A DNA stretch of 64,000 nt from Cytophagaceae bacterium (GTDB lineage: Bacteria; Bacteroidota; Bacteroidia; Cytophagales; JAIYAX01), in the NCBI GenBank assembly GCA_027488815.1, contig JAIYAX010000012.1, positions 1 through 64,000 on the forward strand, in the 5' to 3' direction. Positions within the stretch are counted from its first letter, which is position 1. Every line of letters begins with the position of its first letter. Positions 1-7,084 of this stretch are shown here, piece by piece. Made by a program: the position numbers and the translations under genes. The notes under the pieces were generated by a model that did not search any database, was not told the DNA's origin, and worked only from the letters and a program-made list of their open reading frames with translations.

Positions 1-93
1 AGGCGACAATTAAGCTGTTCGAAAGGCTCGAAAACAAGGATATTATTTATGTTGTTTCTGACTTGCTTGACCTCCACCGTTTTTGACCTGATC
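1..93 (+). pseudogene. PIN-domain toxin fragment (internal piece, copy A)
   Basis: From base 3 the reading ATIKLFERLENKDIIYVVSD runs to a TGA at 84-86. The same DNA recurs at 6341-6432, where it follows an intact PIN-type N-terminus (IYIDTSVVGGYFDE). This copy is in frame, whereas the 6341 copy has lost one G. Both copies share the same abnormal ending (LLDLHRF-stop), so both descend from an already truncated gene. The 5' part lies outside the window. Confidence 0.6.
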
Positions 94-449
94 TTGCCCA
101 ACCGCCTGGCATAAATAGCAATACACTTTACGGATTTGGAGTTTTGGGAGTAGTGTCATACTTTTACTTGTAGAGAAAACGAGATAAACCAAGCGGCCTT
201 GCAAACTAGAAACCTTGTCGAAGTTTCGGAATAGGCCTAAAAGCCTGAATATCTATCTAAGACAGCGAAGCCTGTCCCGCAAAGCGGGGAACCGGAGGGA
301 GCGTACTTCTTTATCGTTTTAAAGGCCTTAACTCCTTGTTAGCGCATAGAGCAGCACGCCCCTCGGTTCATTTCAAATATGGGTAATAAAATGAATGGGC
401 AAGTCTAAACGATATCGGCAACCTTAAACGATAATCCAACAATCAAATA
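94..449. other. Non-coding stretch upstream of the Crp/Fnr gene
   Basis: No intact gene is seen. A short reading at about 94-171 (NSNTLYGFGVLGVVSYFYL then stop) could be the hydrophobic tail of a lost membrane protein, but this is weak. A GC-rich hairpin (TCCCGC-AAA-GCGGGGA, about 275-290) sits in an otherwise AT-rich area. No convincing promoter of the TTG/TAnnTTTG type was found before base 450. Confidence 0.4.
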
Positions 450-1028
450 ATGTACGGACAAATAGAAAAAGTAATTTCTAGTTTTATCGACCTTGACAAA
501 AGTGAGTTTGATTATTTTACAAGCAAACTGCAAGTGAAACACTTGAAGCGCAAAGAACTTATTTTGAGCGAAGGGCAAGTCTGTAGCAATTCCTATTTCA
601 TTAATAAAGGGTGTTTACGTTATTTCTATAATGTAAATGGCGAAGAAGTAACAGGACAATTTTTCTTTGAAAACGGTTGGTATGCCGACTTTGGTAGTTA
701 TCTGTCTGGTAAACCTTCAGACCAAAACATCGAAGCATTAGAAAAAACCGAACTACTTGTTTTGCCTAAAGCAGTATTAGATAAACTATTTATAGAAATT
801 CCAAAATTTGAAAAATTTGGACGACTAATTGCTGAAAAAGCATTCTTAGGTATCCGACAGTATACCGAAATGCTCACCAAACAAACACCCGAAGAACGTT
901 ACCTTAATTTAATAAAAGAGAGACCAAAAGTCATTGAACGTATTCCTCAACATTATATCGCCTCTTACTTAGGCATAAAGCCACCATCACTGAGTAGAAT
1001 ACGCAAACGTATTCTTGACAATAAGTAA
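450..1028 (+). CDS. Crp/Fnr-family transcriptional regulator
   Basis: This 192-residue protein has the layout of Bacteroidota Crp/Fnr regulators. Residues 20-120 form a cyclic-nucleotide-binding-like beta roll (ILSEGQVCSNSYFINKGCLR, then GEEVTGQFFFENGWYADFGS), followed by a long dimerisation helix. The end is a short helix-turn-helix (residues about 160-190: IPQHYIASYLGIKPPSLSRI). The usual phosphate-binding RxA signature of cAMP-binding members is not obvious, so the ligand is unknown. It lies 101 bp upstream of, and in line with, the four small envelope protein genes and is their most likely local regulator (inference). Confidence 0.88.
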   Translation: MYGQIEKVISSFIDLDKSEFDYFTSKLQVKHLKRKELILSEGQVCSNSYFINKGCLRYFYNVNGEEVTGQFFFENGWYADFGSYLSGKPSDQNIEALEKTELLVLPKAVLDKLFIEIPKFEKFGRLIAEKAFLGIRQYTEMLTKQTPEERYLNLIKERPKVIERIPQHYIASYLGIKPPSLSRIRKRILDNK

Positions 1029-1093
1029 AAATATTCCCCCTGTTTTTCATTTCTTAACTTGGGTTAACGTTTAGTTATTCATTTCGATAGACC

Positions 1094-1129
1094 TTTGTAA
1101 TGTAATTAGATAATTTAAAACATTACAAA
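1094..1129 (+). promoter_or_regulatory. Inverted repeat abutting the start codon of the 1130 gene
   Basis: TTTGTAATG (1094-1102) and CATTACAAA (1121-1129) are perfect 9-base arms with an 18-base AT-rich spacer. The right arm ends directly before the ATG at 1130. In RNA this would fold into a hairpin covering the ribosome-binding region; in DNA it could be an operator for the Crp/Fnr protein just upstream. Which is true cannot be told from sequence. Confidence 0.45.
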
Positions 1130-1825
1130 ATGAAAAAGCTAATCGTAACTCTTGCAGTGAGTATAACCTGCCTTTTCGCACAGAATGCAAATGCACAAAC
1201 CCATTTAGACATCGGTATTGGTTTATCTAACCAAGACAATGCCTTACTGAATATAGCAGTAAGAAAACAATTCTCTGAAAAATTTAGAGCTGGAATTGAA
1301 CTTCAGAGTGGTGCAGTAAACTACCGCTTTATCGGAGCAAAAGTTATTGATAAAGGTTTAAGTACCTCCCTAAGCCTTCCATTCTCAGTAAGACTTTATG
1401 AATTTGAGAAACTACGACTTGACTATTACACAAGGCTTGGCGTTCGTTTTCAAAATGTCGACCAATCTTTTGCAAATGAGAAAAAATTAGATGCCAATAC
1501 TTCTTTAGGAGTAAACGCAGAATTAGGATTACAGGTAAGTTTGGCATTAACTGAAAAACTCAATATTCAGTCGGGTGTAACACTCCCCAATCTATTTGAA
1601 ATAAATCCAGAGTTTATTTATGAAAATAATGTTACCAATCTCTTTGCTGGACTTGGGTATAAATTATCTGAAAAATCAACTTTTATGTTTAGGGCAAATG
1701 CAGGAGGTGCAGCAGGTGCAGCAGGCGATTCACAAAAATTTGTTTGGGGCTTACAAGCTGGGGTGCGTTTTTCCTTCAACGCAAATCAAAACGCATCAAC
1801 CCTTCGCCTTGACCCCCTTTATTAA
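1130..1825 (+). CDS. Small predicted outer-membrane protein, tandem family member 1
   Basis: 231 residues with a cleavable signal peptide (MKKLIVTLAVSITCLFAQNANAQ). The mature part is rich in alternating polar/hydrophobic strands and glycine (LGVNAELGLQVSLALTEKLN), as expected for a small outer-membrane beta barrel, and ends close to an aromatic residue. First of four co-directional genes separated by 19-35 bp, so probably one transcript. The signal-peptide DNA is nearly identical in genes 1, 4 and the truncated fifth copy. No family with known function recognised. Confidence 0.75.
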   Translation: MKKLIVTLAVSITCLFAQNANAQTHLDIGIGLSNQDNALLNIAVRKQFSEKFRAGIELQSGAVNYRFIGAKVIDKGLSTSLSLPFSVRLYEFEKLRLDYYTRLGVRFQNVDQSFANEKKLDANTSLGVNAELGLQVSLALTEKLNIQSGVTLPNLFEINPEFIYENNVTNLFAGLGYKLSEKSTFMFRANAGGAAGAAGDSQKFVWGLQAGVRFSFNANQNASTLRLDPLY

Positions 1826-1860
1826 AACAAAAAATTGTCTCACTTAAAAAGTTTAATACA

Positions 1861-2556
1861 ATGAAAAATTTAATCATAACTCTCGCTTTTCTATTGTTTG
1901 GAATAAGCGTGAATGCACAGAGTACCGATGAAACGGCGACAAAAAAGCGTAAAACAGGTTGGTTTGTCACAGCGGAATACAGCACTATGTTTCTTAAAGA
2001 CCATATTGGTCAAGCTCCTGGCTTTTCTATGGGATTAAAATTATTAAAAGACCACCTAAAAATTGGCTACTTTAACTATTTCCGAAGTGGCCCCATCAAT
2101 TCGCACACAGTCAATACGCCTTTACCCAATGGTTTAACTTATAAAGGCAAATCTTCCGTTGATTTACGTGCCGATCACGGAGCTTTCGGTTTAATGATAG
2201 CCCCATCATTTACTCTACGAAAATCAAAAATAGAAATTGACTTTCCGATATATATCGGTTCAATCGGTGCTGGATTTTATTTGGCAGGAGATGACAGAAA
2301 CACACCAGATAATAGAAGAGTAAGTGATTGGGAGAATGACCTTTTTGACGGAAAAGACGCTGCTTTTGCTGGGATGACGGAGTTCGGTGTGAGGGCGATG
2401 TTTCCTGCTCAAATAAATGGTTTACAATGGGGTGTTGGTGTTCATTACCTGACGGTACAAGATTGGACAACCTATGTAGATCCATCAGGTGACTTTTATA
2501 ACAATAAGTTGAGAGCCTCGGTATTCGTAAACTGTGGTTCAAAACGAAGAGACTAA
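1861..2556 (+). CDS. Small predicted outer-membrane protein, tandem family member 2
   Basis: 231 residues with a signal peptide (MKNLIITLAFLLFGISVNAQ). The mature chain has strand-like repeats (FSMGLKLLKDHLKIGYFNYF; GAFGLMIAPSFTLRKSKIEI; GLQWGVGVHYLTV) consistent with a small beta barrel in the outer membrane. It starts 35 bp after gene 1 and is followed 23 bp later by gene 3. Its mature part is not obviously similar to its neighbours, although the leader is of the same type. Function unknown. Confidence 0.75.
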   Translation: MKNLIITLAFLLFGISVNAQSTDETATKKRKTGWFVTAEYSTMFLKDHIGQAPGFSMGLKLLKDHLKIGYFNYFRSGPINSHTVNTPLPNGLTYKGKSSVDLRADHGAFGLMIAPSFTLRKSKIEIDFPIYIGSIGAGFYLAGDDRNTPDNRRVSDWENDLFDGKDAAFAGMTEFGVRAMFPAQINGLQWGVGVHYLTVQDWTTYVDPSGDFYNNKLRASVFVNCGSKRRD

Positions 2557-2579
2557 ATACTTTTAAATATTTTGACAAA

Positions 2580-3281
2580 ATGAGAAAGTTAATTCTAACT
2601 CTTTCAATAAGTGTAACCTGTCTTATCTCCCAAATTGTGATTGCACAAAATCCAATTTCTCAAAACATTCAGACTGAATTTGGGATAGGGTTTGCGACTT
2701 CTATTTTGCATAGTGGAAAAGAACTTATGCGATCTCAGCAACTTAGAGAACAAGGTCTAAGCTATTTCCAGAGTAGTGCAGGTATTAGAAAAAACGTTGG
2801 TTCATATGGAACGCCAATTGGCTGGGTTCTTACTACTGCATATTATCGCCCTATAAAAAAGGTAAAGGGCTTACTTTTAGGCACAGCTTTACGTGCCTCA
2901 TTAACGGGCAGTCAACCAAGTTCTGATGGTTACGAAGAAGGCTATTATTTCAATTTCATAACGGTAACAGGAGGTGCAAAATATTATCCTTTTACCAAAA
3001 ATAACCTTTTCCTATTGAGTGAGTTTGGAATGACTTCAGTTCTTACAAAGAATAGGTTTATTAATAGTGAAGGAACACAAAACTATTTTCATCAGTTCGG
3101 TGTAGGAACAAATGTGTCTGTAGCTATCGGCTATTCATTAACACCATCCAAGAATAGCGAAAAGCTATTTGACATAAAAGCTGTTTATCAACTTAATAAC
3201 GCAAGAGTAGAAGTAGATGATATTGGCAATGATTTATGGCAGTTTTCAGGTCTCAATCTCATTGCATCTATTAATTTTTAA
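2580..3281 (+). CDS. Small predicted outer-membrane protein, tandem family member 3
   Basis: 233 residues with a signal peptide (MRKLILTLSISVTCLISQIV..AQ). The mature part resembles gene 4: both begin with E-F-G-x-G-F, contain a Y-F/Y-N-F stretch followed by a (G)AKYY motif near the middle, and later an H-Q-F-(G/A)-(V/I)-G segment leading to IGYS. This indicates duplication. Predicted as an outer-membrane beta barrel because of the alternating strands and the terminal phenylalanine. No known function recognised. Confidence 0.75.
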   Translation: MRKLILTLSISVTCLISQIVIAQNPISQNIQTEFGIGFATSILHSGKELMRSQQLREQGLSYFQSSAGIRKNVGSYGTPIGWVLTTAYYRPIKKVKGLLLGTALRASLTGSQPSSDGYEEGYYFNFITVTGGAKYYPFTKNNLFLLSEFGMTSVLTKNRFINSEGTQNYFHQFGVGTNVSVAIGYSLTPSKNSEKLFDIKAVYQLNNARVEVDDIGNDLWQFSGLNLIASINF

Positions 3282-3300
3282 AAAAAAGGAAAAACAAATC

Positions 3301-3948
3301 ATGAATAAAATAATCATAACGCTTGCAGTGAGTATAATCTGTATAATCCCGCAATTAGTGGTCGCACAAAATGCCAGTACTCAAATCAGACCTAAAAACA
3401 TTTATGGTGAATTTGGATTTGGAACTGGGCAGACAATAATTGCAAATGAAACAAAGTCGTATTTAAGAACGGCATTAGGCGGCTCTTTTGAGCCGGTTTT
3501 TGCTGGTAATCTTGCAACAGCTTTTTATTATGCACCATCAACATGGAAAGGTTTAGGCATAGGCACTCGCTTAATGTGGTCTGGAGGGCCAGGAGCTGTT
3601 GGCGAAAATGGAGATGATTATTTTTATAATTATTACAATTTCTCATTTTCGGCTAAGTATTACGCTCTAAGCCGGACTTTCAATAAGGGTCTTTATCTGA
3701 GACTGTCTTTGGGAACTGGCCAGCTTACCACAAAAAGAGCTAATGAAGCATCAAACTCATTTATACATCAGTTTGCCATTGGAAACACAATTTCAGGAAA
3801 CATTGGTTACTCATTTCTTGTTGGAAAAAACGCAATAAGCCTGGAGGGGCATTTTGAAAGATCCTCACGCAGTGGTACTATAAACGGACTTGGAGATAAG
3901 ACCCTTAGAAGCGGGCAAATTGGAGCAAACATCATCTATTCATTCTAA
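3301..3948 (+). CDS. Small predicted outer-membrane protein, tandem family member 4
   Basis: The start is taken at 3301, not the longer frame from 3217, because it gives a proper signal peptide (MNKIIITLAVSIICIIPQLVVAQ) and has an AGGA-type sequence upstream. The product is 215 residues, a predicted outer-membrane barrel ending in phenylalanine and paralogous to gene 3 (shared EFGFG, AKYYAL, HQFAIGN and GNIGYS segments). Function unknown. It is the last intact member of the row. Confidence 0.75.
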   Translation: MNKIIITLAVSIICIIPQLVVAQNASTQIRPKNIYGEFGFGTGQTIIANETKSYLRTALGGSFEPVFAGNLATAFYYAPSTWKGLGIGTRLMWSGGPGAVGENGDDYFYNYYNFSFSAKYYALSRTFNKGLYLRLSLGTGQLTTKRANEASNSFIHQFAIGNTISGNIGYSFLVGKNAISLEGHFERSSRSGTINGLGDKTLRSGQIGANIIYSF

Positions 3949-3974
3949 GAAACTGTTTTAAAACAAATTAAGTT

Positions 3975-4058
3975 ATGAAAAAGTCAATTTTAACTCTTGC
4001 AGTGAGTATTACCAGCCTATTTGCACAATTTGCAAATGCACAAACTGTCTCGTCCTGA
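3975..4058 (+). pseudogene. Truncated fifth member of the tandem envelope family
   Basis: Reads MKKSILTLAVSITSLFAQFA..AQT, a complete signal peptide of the same kind as the preceding genes, and then runs into the terminal repeat of an IS3-type remnant at 4046, which supplies a stop at 4056-4058. The mature part of the protein is absent from the window. Confidence 0.8.
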
Positions 4059-4329
4059 AAATAGTTTACTGTATGAATGATTAATCCTGCCATAGGTTTA
4101 CTATGCTTGCTTAGTCCTGATCTGGCTTTACAAGAGTAGTGTTTTTTCGGTAATAGGTCTTCCATAGTTTTTCGGGTTTAAATTCTGTTTGGGTTTGATG
4201 AATTGCATTGGGTGTAAAGTTTCCCAAGCTCAAATGAGGTCGTTCGCTGTTGTAGAGCTCTACCGACTTGGCCAATAATGTCCTGGCTTGCTTTATGTTG
4301 TCTACTTCGTAATTGTCGAGATATTCATC
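4046..4329 (-). mobile_element. IS3-family remnant (transposase C-terminus plus terminal repeat)
   Basis: On the minus strand 4329-4111 reads the end of an IS3/IS150-type integrase core (YNSERPHLSLGNFTPNAIHQ), which is the classic N-x2-R-PH-x-SL-x4-P motif around the catalytic region's end. Beyond the stop lies a typical outer end, TGTCTCGTCCTGAAAATAG from 4046 on the plus strand. The 5' two thirds of the element are missing and a palindromic repeat begins within about 10 bases of the break. It interrupts the fifth envelope gene. Confidence 0.8.
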
Positions 4330-4334
4330 TTTTA

Positions 4335-4430
4335 GACCCCCTCAGAGTCACCCAACAGGGGACTCTGAGGGGTGGTCTTACACCCCCTCAGCATCACCCC
4401 TTAGCGTCCCTGAGGGTGGTGTTTACACTC
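4335..4430. repeat. Two tandem GC-rich palindromic repeats (family A, copies 1 and 2)
   Basis: Copy 1 has perfect 12-base arms CCCCTCAGAGTC (4338-4349) and GACTCTGAGGGG (4361-4372). Copy 2 starts CACCCCCTCA (4381-4390) and closes TGAGGGTGGT (4411-4420), then GTTTACACT. The same unit recurs at 10671-10720 and as a half copy at 6032-6059. These are stable hairpins on both strands in an AT-rich neighbourhood. Confidence 0.85.
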
Positions 4431-4665
4431 AATTACCCTCTCTCTTAAACGGTACAACCAAATCAAAATCAAACTTTATGTTTATGGCAGTGTGCTTTGC
4501 ATAAGAACCTGAATTAAAAGGTGTGTAAATCTTGTTACCATATTCTTTTTCAAATATTTCTTTCACATCATTTCTTTTGGAATTATGCTTATCAACCAAT
4601 TACTGCTCTTTTGCCATCTTGTGTGAACTAAGCACACATACTAAATGCTTATTTTTATCTGTCAT
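4429..4665 (-). pseudogene. Decayed nucleotidyltransferase (CD-NTase-like) N-terminus
   Basis: On the minus strand an ATG at 4665 opens a 79-codon frame. It carries an in-frame TAA at codon 22, then continues with KEIFEKEYGNKIYTPF, the nucleotidyltransferase signature NSGSYAKHTAI, and the metal-binding DFD of FDFDLVVPFKR. G-S plus D-x-D are the catalytic marks of pol-beta-type nucleotidyltransferases, including CD-NTases of CBASS. The frame ends where the palindromic repeat begins. It lies 8 bp downstream of the toxin gene at 4674 on the same strand, so it was probably a third gene of that operon. Confidence 0.65.
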
Positions 4666-4673
4666 TGTCTCTG

Positions 4674-5018
4674 TTACTTAAAGTTGTTTAAAATTCTTTG
4701 TCTTTCTTCGCTCTCCTTGTCGTTTTTATGATACAATTCAATGAATGTAATTTTTTGTTCTTCAGGAAAGTGGGCATAAATTAACCTCAATCCTGAATTA
4801 ACTCCCCTGCCTTTTAATGCCTTGCAAGCAATTCTTTTAACCTTGATGATACACGTTTCTAAACCCAAATTATCAATACGATAACTAAACGGAGGTCGTT
4901 CATCAGGTGTAACTTCTAACACTCGTTTAACTATATCCAAATCGTCATTTAGCGTTCTGTATTTTTTTAAAAGGTTTTTTAAATCCTTTTTAAATTCGTT
5001 TAATTCGTCAAAGGTCAT
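4674..5018 (-). CDS. RelE/ParE-like toxin of a Panacea toxin-antitoxin pair
   Basis: 114 residues. The C-terminal half has the pattern of RelE/ParE mRNA-interferase-like toxins: GVNSGLRLIYAHFPEEQKIT then FIELYHKNDKESEERQRI, where an R-(L/V)-I-Y strand is followed by an L-Y-x-K segment. The N-terminus is a charged helix. Its ATG overlaps the antitoxin stop by 4 bases (ATGA, 5015-5018), so the two are translationally coupled. Probably inhibits translation and is neutralised by the upstream protein (family knowledge; pairing inferred from the overlap). Confidence 0.75.
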   Translation of the reverse strand: MTFDELNEFKKDLKNLLKKYRTLNDDLDIVKRVLEVTPDERPPFSYRIDNLGLETCIIKVKRIACKALKGRGVNSGLRLIYAHFPEEQKITFIELYHKNDKESEERQRILNNFK

Positions 5019-5818
5019 TGTGCTTCAATTTCATCTCCATAGTTTCTTACAGAGAAAGGAACATCTCTATAAAAAGCTAATTCATAATTTATTTCTTCTC
5101 CTTCCTTTGAAGCAAGCCAAGGCATATCCATATGAGAATAGTTGCTGATGGCAGCAGCAGACCAATCACTCATTTGTTCTATAACCCTGTCAATAATTTC
5201 TTTTTCACTTGCCCTTAATTCAGTTAAATCAGCTTTCTCTAAGGGCAAATAGCGAGTTTGAGGATAACCGTGATATTCTGTTTTCACTCTTTGCAACTGG
5301 CCTTTTTCAATCATTTGACCGATGATTGCATCTAATTTTTGCGGAACTGGACCATAAGGCAATTTGCGATATTTCGCACCAGTTAAATGTTCTTCATACA
5401 ATTCATAATAATTAAAGTCGGAGAAATAAAGTAATTTATAAAGAACCGTTTCACCAACATTTGGCTTACCTGCACAGCGTTCGAGAATGTACAACAAGAC
5501 ATTTTTAAATTTATTGACTTGCAAGGTTGGAACTGAAATTCGTTCTTCTTCATTCTTTGCCTTTTTTTCTTCATTCACTTCAACATCTTGACCTGCAGAG
5601 AAGTCCTTAGACATAAAATCGTCCAACGAAAACTCTAAAACTAATGACAATTTTTGCAGTTCAAGAATATCAACGCTTCTGTTTCCTAACTCAATTTGAG
5701 CCAAAGAGGGGCGGGAAATTTTGACACTTTTAGCTAAATCTTCTTGGGACAATCCTTTCATTTTACGTAGTTCGGTTATCCTCTGACCTATTTGCTTTTG
5801 TGACAATTTTATGTTCAT
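5015..5818 (-). CDS. HTH-XRE plus Panacea (DUF4065/SocA-like) antitoxin
   Basis: 267 residues. The N-terminus (about 7-65) is an XRE helix-turn-helix (IGQRITELRKMKGLSQEDLA, SRPSLAQIELGNRSV). A charged linker follows, then a Panacea/DUF4065 domain from about 105 (VLYKLLYFSDFNYYELYEEH; YRKLPYGPVPQKLD; the closing WLASKEGEEINYELAFY). Panacea domains act as promiscuous toxin-neutralising domains in two-gene operons. The toxin gene follows with a 4-base overlap. A promoter and two palindromes upstream of 5818 indicate autoregulation by the XRE domain. Confidence 0.88.
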   Translation of the reverse strand: MNIKLSQKQIGQRITELRKMKGLSQEDLAKSVKISRPSLAQIELGNRSVDILELQKLSLVLEFSLDDFMSKDFSAGQDVEVNEEKKAKNEEERISVPTLQVNKFKNVLLYILERCAGKPNVGETVLYKLLYFSDFNYYELYEEHLTGAKYRKLPYGPVPQKLDAIIGQMIEKGQLQRVKTEYHGYPQTRYLPLEKADLTELRASEKEIIDRVIEQMSDWSAAAISNYSHMDMPWLASKEGEEINYELAFYRDVPFSVRNYGDEIEAQ

Positions 5819-5856
5819 ATCAATTTATGTTTTTTATGTTTCGCTGTTTAACAGGG

Positions 5857-5887
5857 CAAAGATAAGAATTGTTTCAATACAAAACAA
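5857..5887 (-). promoter_or_regulatory. Promoter of the Panacea antitoxin-toxin operon
   Basis: On the minus strand TTG (5887-5885), a 20-base spacer and TATCTTTG (5864-5857) match the Bacteroidota -33/-7 promoter exactly. Transcription would begin near 5850, giving a leader of about 30 bases before the ATG at 5818. The -33 end lies inside an imperfect inverted repeat (5869-5887, TTGTTTCAA-T-ACAAAACAA). Confidence 0.7.
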
Positions 5888-5891
5888 ATAG

Positions 5892-5910
5892 ATGTTTCAA
5901 TTTGAAACAT
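5892..5910. promoter_or_regulatory. Perfect palindromic operator upstream of the Panacea operon
   Basis: ATGTTTCAATTTGAAACAT is a perfect 9+1+9 palindrome 5 bases beyond the -33 element of the antitoxin promoter. A related but imperfect copy (5869-5887) covers the -33 itself. Binding of the XRE-domain antitoxin at both sites would block the promoter (inference). Confidence 0.7.
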
Positions 5911-6276
5911 ACACTACATTTGAAAATGGAAAGCCAACGCAATTTGGAAGCGCATTGCCAAAGCCGAAGAAGCCAACGCTGCAACTAAAGCTTTGTCAAA
6001 GAGCTTGCAAAACCATCGCAAGAGTAAAAAAACTACACCCCCTCACCATCACCCCTTATCCCAATCGCCCTCGTTTGCAACGAGGACGTATGAGAAAATC
6101 GCTTGCAGCGATAAATTTTCCCCTTCTTCAAAGTCACCCTCAATGTTCATTGGAATATTGATATTTACGCTAATCCCTGATTGGCCCCAATTTTCAATCG
6201 ATGGGCGTTCAATATTTCAAACTGACCTACTGTCCCATAAAAATCGTATTTTTGAGCTTTTAAGGCGTTTTAGAAA
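5911..6276. other. Degenerate stretch with repeat families A, B and C
   Basis: No intact gene. Bases 5926-6040 read without stops as a lysine/alanine-rich helix (KRIAKAEEANAATKALSKSL), perhaps a relic of a coding region. Then follow a half copy of repeat A (6032-6059), repeat B (6060-6190) and repeat C (6186-6256). The last codons before 6280 read RIFELLRRFRK-stop and overlap the GTG of the PIN fragment, so they may be the end of its antitoxin gene. Confidence 0.45.
6060..6256 (+). repeat. Repeat B/C, copy 1 (multi-hairpin element)
   Basis: Contains hairpins CCTCGTT-TGC-AACGAGG (6069-6085), ATCGCT-TGC-AGCGAT (6098-6112) and a CAATG-TT-CATTG type stem further on, ending with a C segment that closes AAAATCGTATTTTTGA. 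A diverged B copy is at 10990-11125 and a second C copy at 10734-10806. Each copy touches a piece of the PIN toxin-antitoxin locus. Confidence 0.75.
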
Positions 6277-6440
6277 GTGAAACACAGAATTTACATAGAT
6301 ACTTCAGTTGTTGGAGGCTACTTTGACGAAGAGTTCACAGAGGCGACAATTAAGCTGTTCGAAAGCTCGAAAACAAGGATGTTATTTATGTTGTTTCTGA
6401 CTTGCTTGACCTCCACCGTTTTTGACCTGATCTACGCCCT
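6277..6440 (+). pseudogene. PIN-domain toxin N-terminus, frameshifted (copy B)
   Basis: A GTG at 6277 opens KHRIYIDTSVVGGYFDEEFT, the first strand of a PIN nuclease with the metal-binding Asp (IDTSV). Compared with the copy at bases 1-93, one G is missing near 6365, so the reading shifts from FERLENKD to FESSKTRM and the domain is lost. The rest of the gene is absent here; a C-terminal piece lies at 10810. Confidence 0.75.
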
Positions 6441-6483
6441 TGTTGGTGTTAATATAGGATGGTGCGCTGGCTCCACCAACGAG
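6439..6483. repeat. Hairpin repeat family D, copy 1
   Basis: Arms CTTGTTGGTG (6439-6448) and CACCAACGAG (6474-6483) with a 25-base loop. Four related copies sit at 21133-21181, 21917-21962, 21981-22027 and 23319-23363. It joins the PIN fragment to the IS1182-type fragment. Confidence 0.75.
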
Positions 6484-6527
6484 GAAGTGTAGTACAAGTC
6501 TTGTTATTGATCTACCCGTTTGCCATT

Positions 6528-6872
6528 TCACAACACCATCAAGGTCCAGGAATGATAGTTGGGCTGTAGCTTGCCGGGCAGCCAATGGACTTCTACATTG
6601 CGGATGGCTTCTTTTTCCAATCTGCGCCTGAAGCGAACACCGTTAAGATAGCCATACAGGTAGAGTTTGAGAAACACCTTGGGGTTAAAAGGTGGCCGTC
6701 CTTCGGTTTTGATATCTGAGACAATGAAGCCCAATTTGGGCAACTCAAGTTGGTCTACAAAGGGGTCAACAAAACGAACCGGATTGTCTTTTTCTATACA
6801 CTCCTCCCAACTTTGCATTTGAAGTTGGAATCGGTCACTGGGGTCTATATAGGCCAGTTTTTCTGCATGCAC
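6528..6872 (-). mobile_element. IS1182-family transposase N-terminal fragment
   Basis: Starts MHAEKLAYIDPSDRFQLQ and continues with the N-terminal (DUF772-like) region of IS1182-type DDE transposases: VRFVDPFVDQLEL, then GRPPFNPKVFLKLYLYGYLN and a QPNYH motif. After QPNYH the sequence diverges and stops at 6528. The DDE catalytic core is missing, so it is inactive. Confidence 0.85.
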
Positions 6873-7058
6873 TATGCTTTAAAATTAGGCAATTATGGCG
6901 TATCTGACAAAGGTTTATTTGCTATGTTACTTTCGGTTTATGTCGTAGTTATTTCACAGACTGACGTTATGCCCAATGCTAGGACGACCGACATAAATTA
7001 ATTGACAGAATTTTGACAAATTTCAAAAGATAAACTACAAAAAAACAGGAAATTACTG

Positions 7059-7066
7059 TACCTTTG
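7059..7066 (+). promoter_or_regulatory. -7-like element before the sortilin-repeat gene
   Basis: TACCTTTG fits TAnnTTTG and ends 18 bases before the ATG at 7085. No TTG at the right distance upstream was seen, so this is only half a promoter match. Confidence 0.35.
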
Positions 7067-7084
7067 GATAAAAAATATCACAAT

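Noticed and set aside
275-290. GC-rich hairpin considered as a terminator or attachment site
   Set aside because: No T-run follows on either strand and no second copy was found in the window.
2210-2578. 122-codon minus-strand frame opposite envelope gene 2
   Set aside because: Composition is not protein-like and the plus strand has a signal peptide and operon context.
4313-4504. Open frame with PPQSHPTGDSEGW-type sequence
   Set aside because: It is a translation of the two palindromic repeats A and antisense to the nucleotidyltransferase relic.
5892-6161. Open frame starting at the palindrome upstream of the antitoxin
   Set aside because: The start lies in the operator palindrome and the frame runs through repeats A and B; no domain is seen.
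6382-6585. Minus-strand reading HFLVGGASAPSYINTNKG resembles the GAGAS fragments at 52 and 54 kb
   Set aside because: It is produced by reading through hairpin repeat D and the junction with the IS fragment; no start codon, family context or codon-level similarity supports a gene.
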